A DNA stretch of 64,000 nucleotides from CAYTGR01 sp964437445. GTDB lineage: Bacteria > Chloroflexota > Anaerolineae > B4-G1 > SLSP01. The stretch lies in NCBI GenBank assembly GCA_964437445.1, contig CAYTGR010000001.1, positions 1 through 64,000 of the forward strand, read 5' to 3'. Shown piece after piece: positions 62,145-64,000 of the stretch (position 1 is the first letter of the stretch; each line of letters opens with the position of its first letter). Under the pieces are notes generated by a model that ran no database searches, was not told the DNA's origin, and was given only the letters and a program-made list of their open reading frames with translations. The position numbers were made by a program, and so were the translations under genes.

Positions 62145-63500
62145 CTAAGACGCCTCTCTACAAACCTGAGCTCCGGAGGGCTGCTCCTGCCGGGCACGGA
62201 GCCAGAGCCAGGCGGTTTGCACCGTTGCGCCGACCGTGAAGGCGGTCAGACCGACGGTGAGACCGCCCATCCCTTGCCAGGCGACACCGGCCCAGAGCAA
62301 CACGTTGCTGACGACGAGATAGAGGGCGACGGATTCGGTGATCCCCCGGGTGTGACGGCGGTGCAGCAAATGGCCCTGAAACCAGCTTTGCAGGACGGTG
62401 AACGCCGGCATGGGCAGGCCCAGCCAGACCGCTCGCTGGGCGCGGGCGGCCAGCTCCGGGGGGAGCGCCGAGACACGCGCAAACCAGAAGCCGGCGAGGG
62501 GCGTGGCAGCCACCAGGAGGAGCAACGTGCTGGTTGCCACGATCAGCAGCCCGGCAAAGCGACGTAAGGCCGGTGCCGTCTGCGGTTCGTCCAGCAGGGC
62601 CACCACGACCTCGTTGTAAGCCGTCCCCATGCTTTGCAACATGAAAATGAGGCTGGCGACCACCGGCCAGACGGCCAGCGAGGCCAGCGCTTCCGGCATC
62701 CGGCTGAGCGCGGCGCTGCCCAACGGGCGGACGAGCAATTGCAAGAGCGAGGTCAGCATCAGCGGGACGTAGAAGGCCCCGAAGGCGCGCCAGGTGAGCG
62801 CCGGTGTGACGGGGGGCGCCGCGTGGAGGGGGCCGCGCAGCACCGGCTGGACCATCACGCCGACGTAGAGCGCTTCAGTGATGACGCCGGCGGCAATCGC
62901 GGCTCCGGCGACGACTGTGCCGGGCCAGCGCAGGACATAGCCCACGGCCAGGACCAGCCCGTCGGCCGTCAGGCGGACCACCGTTCCCAGGCCGATGGCA
63001 CGCGAGCGGCCGCACCGGATCAGGATGCCCTGGTGGAAGCGCCGGTAGGCGATGGACCAGGTCCAGGGGAGCATCCACTGCAAGCCGATGCGGGCCGGCG
63101 CCATGAGTGCCGCCGGGGCGCCGATGAGCCGCCCGACGACGACATCGTAGAGCGGGGTGAAAGCTACCAGCGCGTGGACCATCGTCAGCAGTGCGCTGGT
63201 CCACATCATGAAGCGGCGCAGGCGGAGGTAAGAGGCCCAATCTTGGCTCAACGCGGTGGAGGCCGCCAGGAGCATGATGATCGGCGATTCAATGATGAGC
63301 GACAGCGGGTAGACGACGCTGCCCCAGGCTGCCAGGTTCACGGTCGGGGTGGCCAGCCGCGCGATGATCGCGCTCACCGCCGGCTGCTCCACCGTCATGA
63401 GCAGCCAGCTGGCGGCTAAGGGCCACCAGGTTTTGAACACCCGGCTGAGGGGCTGGGGGGGAGCGGGAACTGCGGCATAGTTGAGCTCAGCGCTGCTCAT
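62145..63500 (-). CDS. MATE/ANKH-like polytopic transporter
   Basis: 451 residues from the chosen ATG, with about twelve membrane helices in two similar halves. The loop AYRRFHQGILIRCGRSRAIGLGT and the matching QSWFQGHLLHRRHTRGITES are typical of MOP-superfamily exporters (MATE or progressive ankylosis-like). The substrate is unknown. The frame is open to 63674, but that part overlaps the ABC exporter gene; the ATG at 63500 (MSSAELNY) overlaps that gene's end by 14 bp, suggesting coupling. Confidence 0.6.
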   Translation of the reverse strand: MSSAELNYAAVPAPPQPLSRVFKTWWPLAASWLLMTVEQPAVSAIIARLATPTVNLAAWGSVVYPLSLIIESPIIMLLAASTALSQDWASYLRLRRFMMWTSALLTMVHALVAFTPLYDVVVGRLIGAPAALMAPARIGLQWMLPWTWSIAYRRFHQGILIRCGRSRAIGLGTVVRLTADGLVLAVGYVLRWPGTVVAGAAIAAGVITEALYVGVMVQPVLRGPLHAAPPVTPALTWRAFGAFYVPLMLTSLLQLLVRPLGSAALSRMPEALASLAVWPVVASLIFMLQSMGTAYNEVVVALLDEPQTAPALRRFAGLLIVATSTLLLLVAATPLAGFWFARVSALPPELAARAQRAVWLGLPMPAFTVLQSWFQGHLLHRRHTRGITESVALYLVVSNVLLWAGVAWQGMGGLTVGLTAFTVGATVQTAWLWLRARQEQPSGAQVCREAS

Positions 63501-64000
63501 GGGATGATCCTGCGGCTTGGGGCTTGCAACTTTCAACTTCTGCGCCGTTGGCCTGCTCAGCCACAAACTGCCGTTCGTAGAGCTGGCGATAGAGGCCGCC
63601 GCGCGCCAGGAGCTCGGCGTGTGTCCCTTGCTCCACAATGCGCCCATCCTGTACCACGCAGATGAGGTCGGCATGGATGATGGTGCTCAGCCGGTGGGCG
63701 ATGACGATGGCGGTGCGGCCCTTGAGCAGCCGTTGGAGCGCCTCCTGAATCAGTGCCTCGGTGACGGTGTCCACGCTGGCAGTGGCTTCGTCCAGGATGA
63801 GGATGCGCGGAGCGGCCATGATGGCGCGCGCGATGCAGATCAGCTGGCGCTGGCCCACCGAGAGATTGACGCCGCCTTCCAGGATCTGAGTCTCATAGCC
63901 CTGCGGCAAGGCCGCGATAAAGTCATGGGCGTTGGCGAGCCGGGCAGCTTCTTCGGTAGACGGTAGACGGTAGAGGGTAGACGGGGAGGCGGGTTGGTCC
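63487..64000 (-). CDS. ABC exporter ATPase domain, C-terminal part (runs off the window)
   Basis: At least 170 residues of the nucleotide-binding domain of a type IV ABC exporter; the membrane domain and Walker A lie beyond the window. Seen here: variant signature LSVGQRQLICIARA, Walker B RILILDEATASVD, H-loop IAHRLSTI, and the end QGTHAELLARGGLYRQLYERQF. Between the Q-loop region and ARLANAHDFI there is an unusual ASPSTLYRLPSTEE insertion encoded by 7-bp repeats. The next gene overlaps its stop, so the two are likely cotranscribed. Confidence 0.9.
   Translation of the reverse strand, partial: DQPASPSTLYRLPSTEEAARLANAHDFIAALPQGYETQILEGGVNLSVGQRQLICIARAIMAAPRILILDEATASVDTVTEALIQEALQRLLKGRTAIVIAHRLSTIIHADLICVVQDGRIVEQGTHAELLARGGLYRQLYERQFVAEQANGAEVESCKPQAAGSSHEQR
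63954..63981. repeat. Heptamer tandem repeat inside the ABC exporter gene
   Basis: Four 7-bp units (CGGTAGA three times, then GGGTAGA), read on the plus strand. They lie inside the minus-strand coding frame without creating a stop. Confidence 0.75.

Noticed and set aside
62634..63419. Plus-strand ORF opposite the MATE-like gene
   Set aside because: Highly charged, repetitive composition and no family; it mirrors a hydrophobic minus-strand gene.

Overview
The window is a GC-rich bacterial chromosome segment (scaffold of a draft or metagenome assembly). Its gene mix suggests a Chloroflexota lineage, probably Anaerolineae or Caldilineae: a DUF951 protein next to gmk, gingipain-like C25 peptidases, a giant DUF11 repeat surface protein, a huge PAS/GAF histidine kinase, PrsW, LiaF-like 'toastrack' proteins, and many intergenic palindromes. 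This placement is inference; no rRNA, tRNA or CRISPR array was seen.

Layout. 0.1-3.8 kb (minus): CorA transporter, secernin/C69 peptidase, AlkZ-like winged-helix protein. 3.8-6.2 kb (minus): three small membrane proteins of LiaF/DUF5668 type. 6.3-7.8 kb: DUF951 and guanylate kinase, divergent from an FmdB-like zinc-ribbon protein. 8.3-13.4 kb (plus): two tandem secreted C25 peptidases. 13.7-21.6 kb (plus): 1974-residue zinc-ribbon/polytopic membrane protein, PrsW protease, small membrane-anchored protein. 22.1-36.2 kb (plus): LPPTG-ended small surface protein, SurA-like/thioredoxin fusion, and one giant DUF11 protein that an assembly gap splits artificially; it is 4087 residues once the gap is closed. 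36.2-42.9 kb (plus): a leader with its own promoter, a 29-codon ORF and two tandem terminators that can be rearranged by alternative pairing, then an ABC ATPase, two GNAT acetyltransferases, the ABC permease and three tandem double-GNAT paralogues. 43.0-52.1 kb (minus): response regulator-kinase hybrid, giant sensor kinase, iron alcohol dehydrogenase. 52.5-57.5 kb (minus): dihydrolipoamide dehydrogenase, a type II restriction-modification pair, cytidylate kinase, RsuA/RluB pseudouridine synthase. 57.7-64 kb: small membrane protein, dGTPase-like HD protein, second toastrack protein, UbiX, hotdog thioesterase, MATE/ANKH-like transporter and the end of an ABC exporter.

Most notable: (1) the candidate attenuator at 36.22-36.49 kb in front of the ABC/GNAT cluster, with two mutually exclusive folds readable by eye; (2) both N gaps are flanked by exact 55-bp duplications, so they are unmerged contig ends, and removing 155 bp restores one continuous giant ORF; (3) a shared C-terminal (Y/F)LPLV tail on three secreted proteins, a possible sorting signal; (4) an approximately 150-bp MITE-like element in two copies plus a wider family of palindromes; (5) heptamer tandem repeats inside coding sequences.
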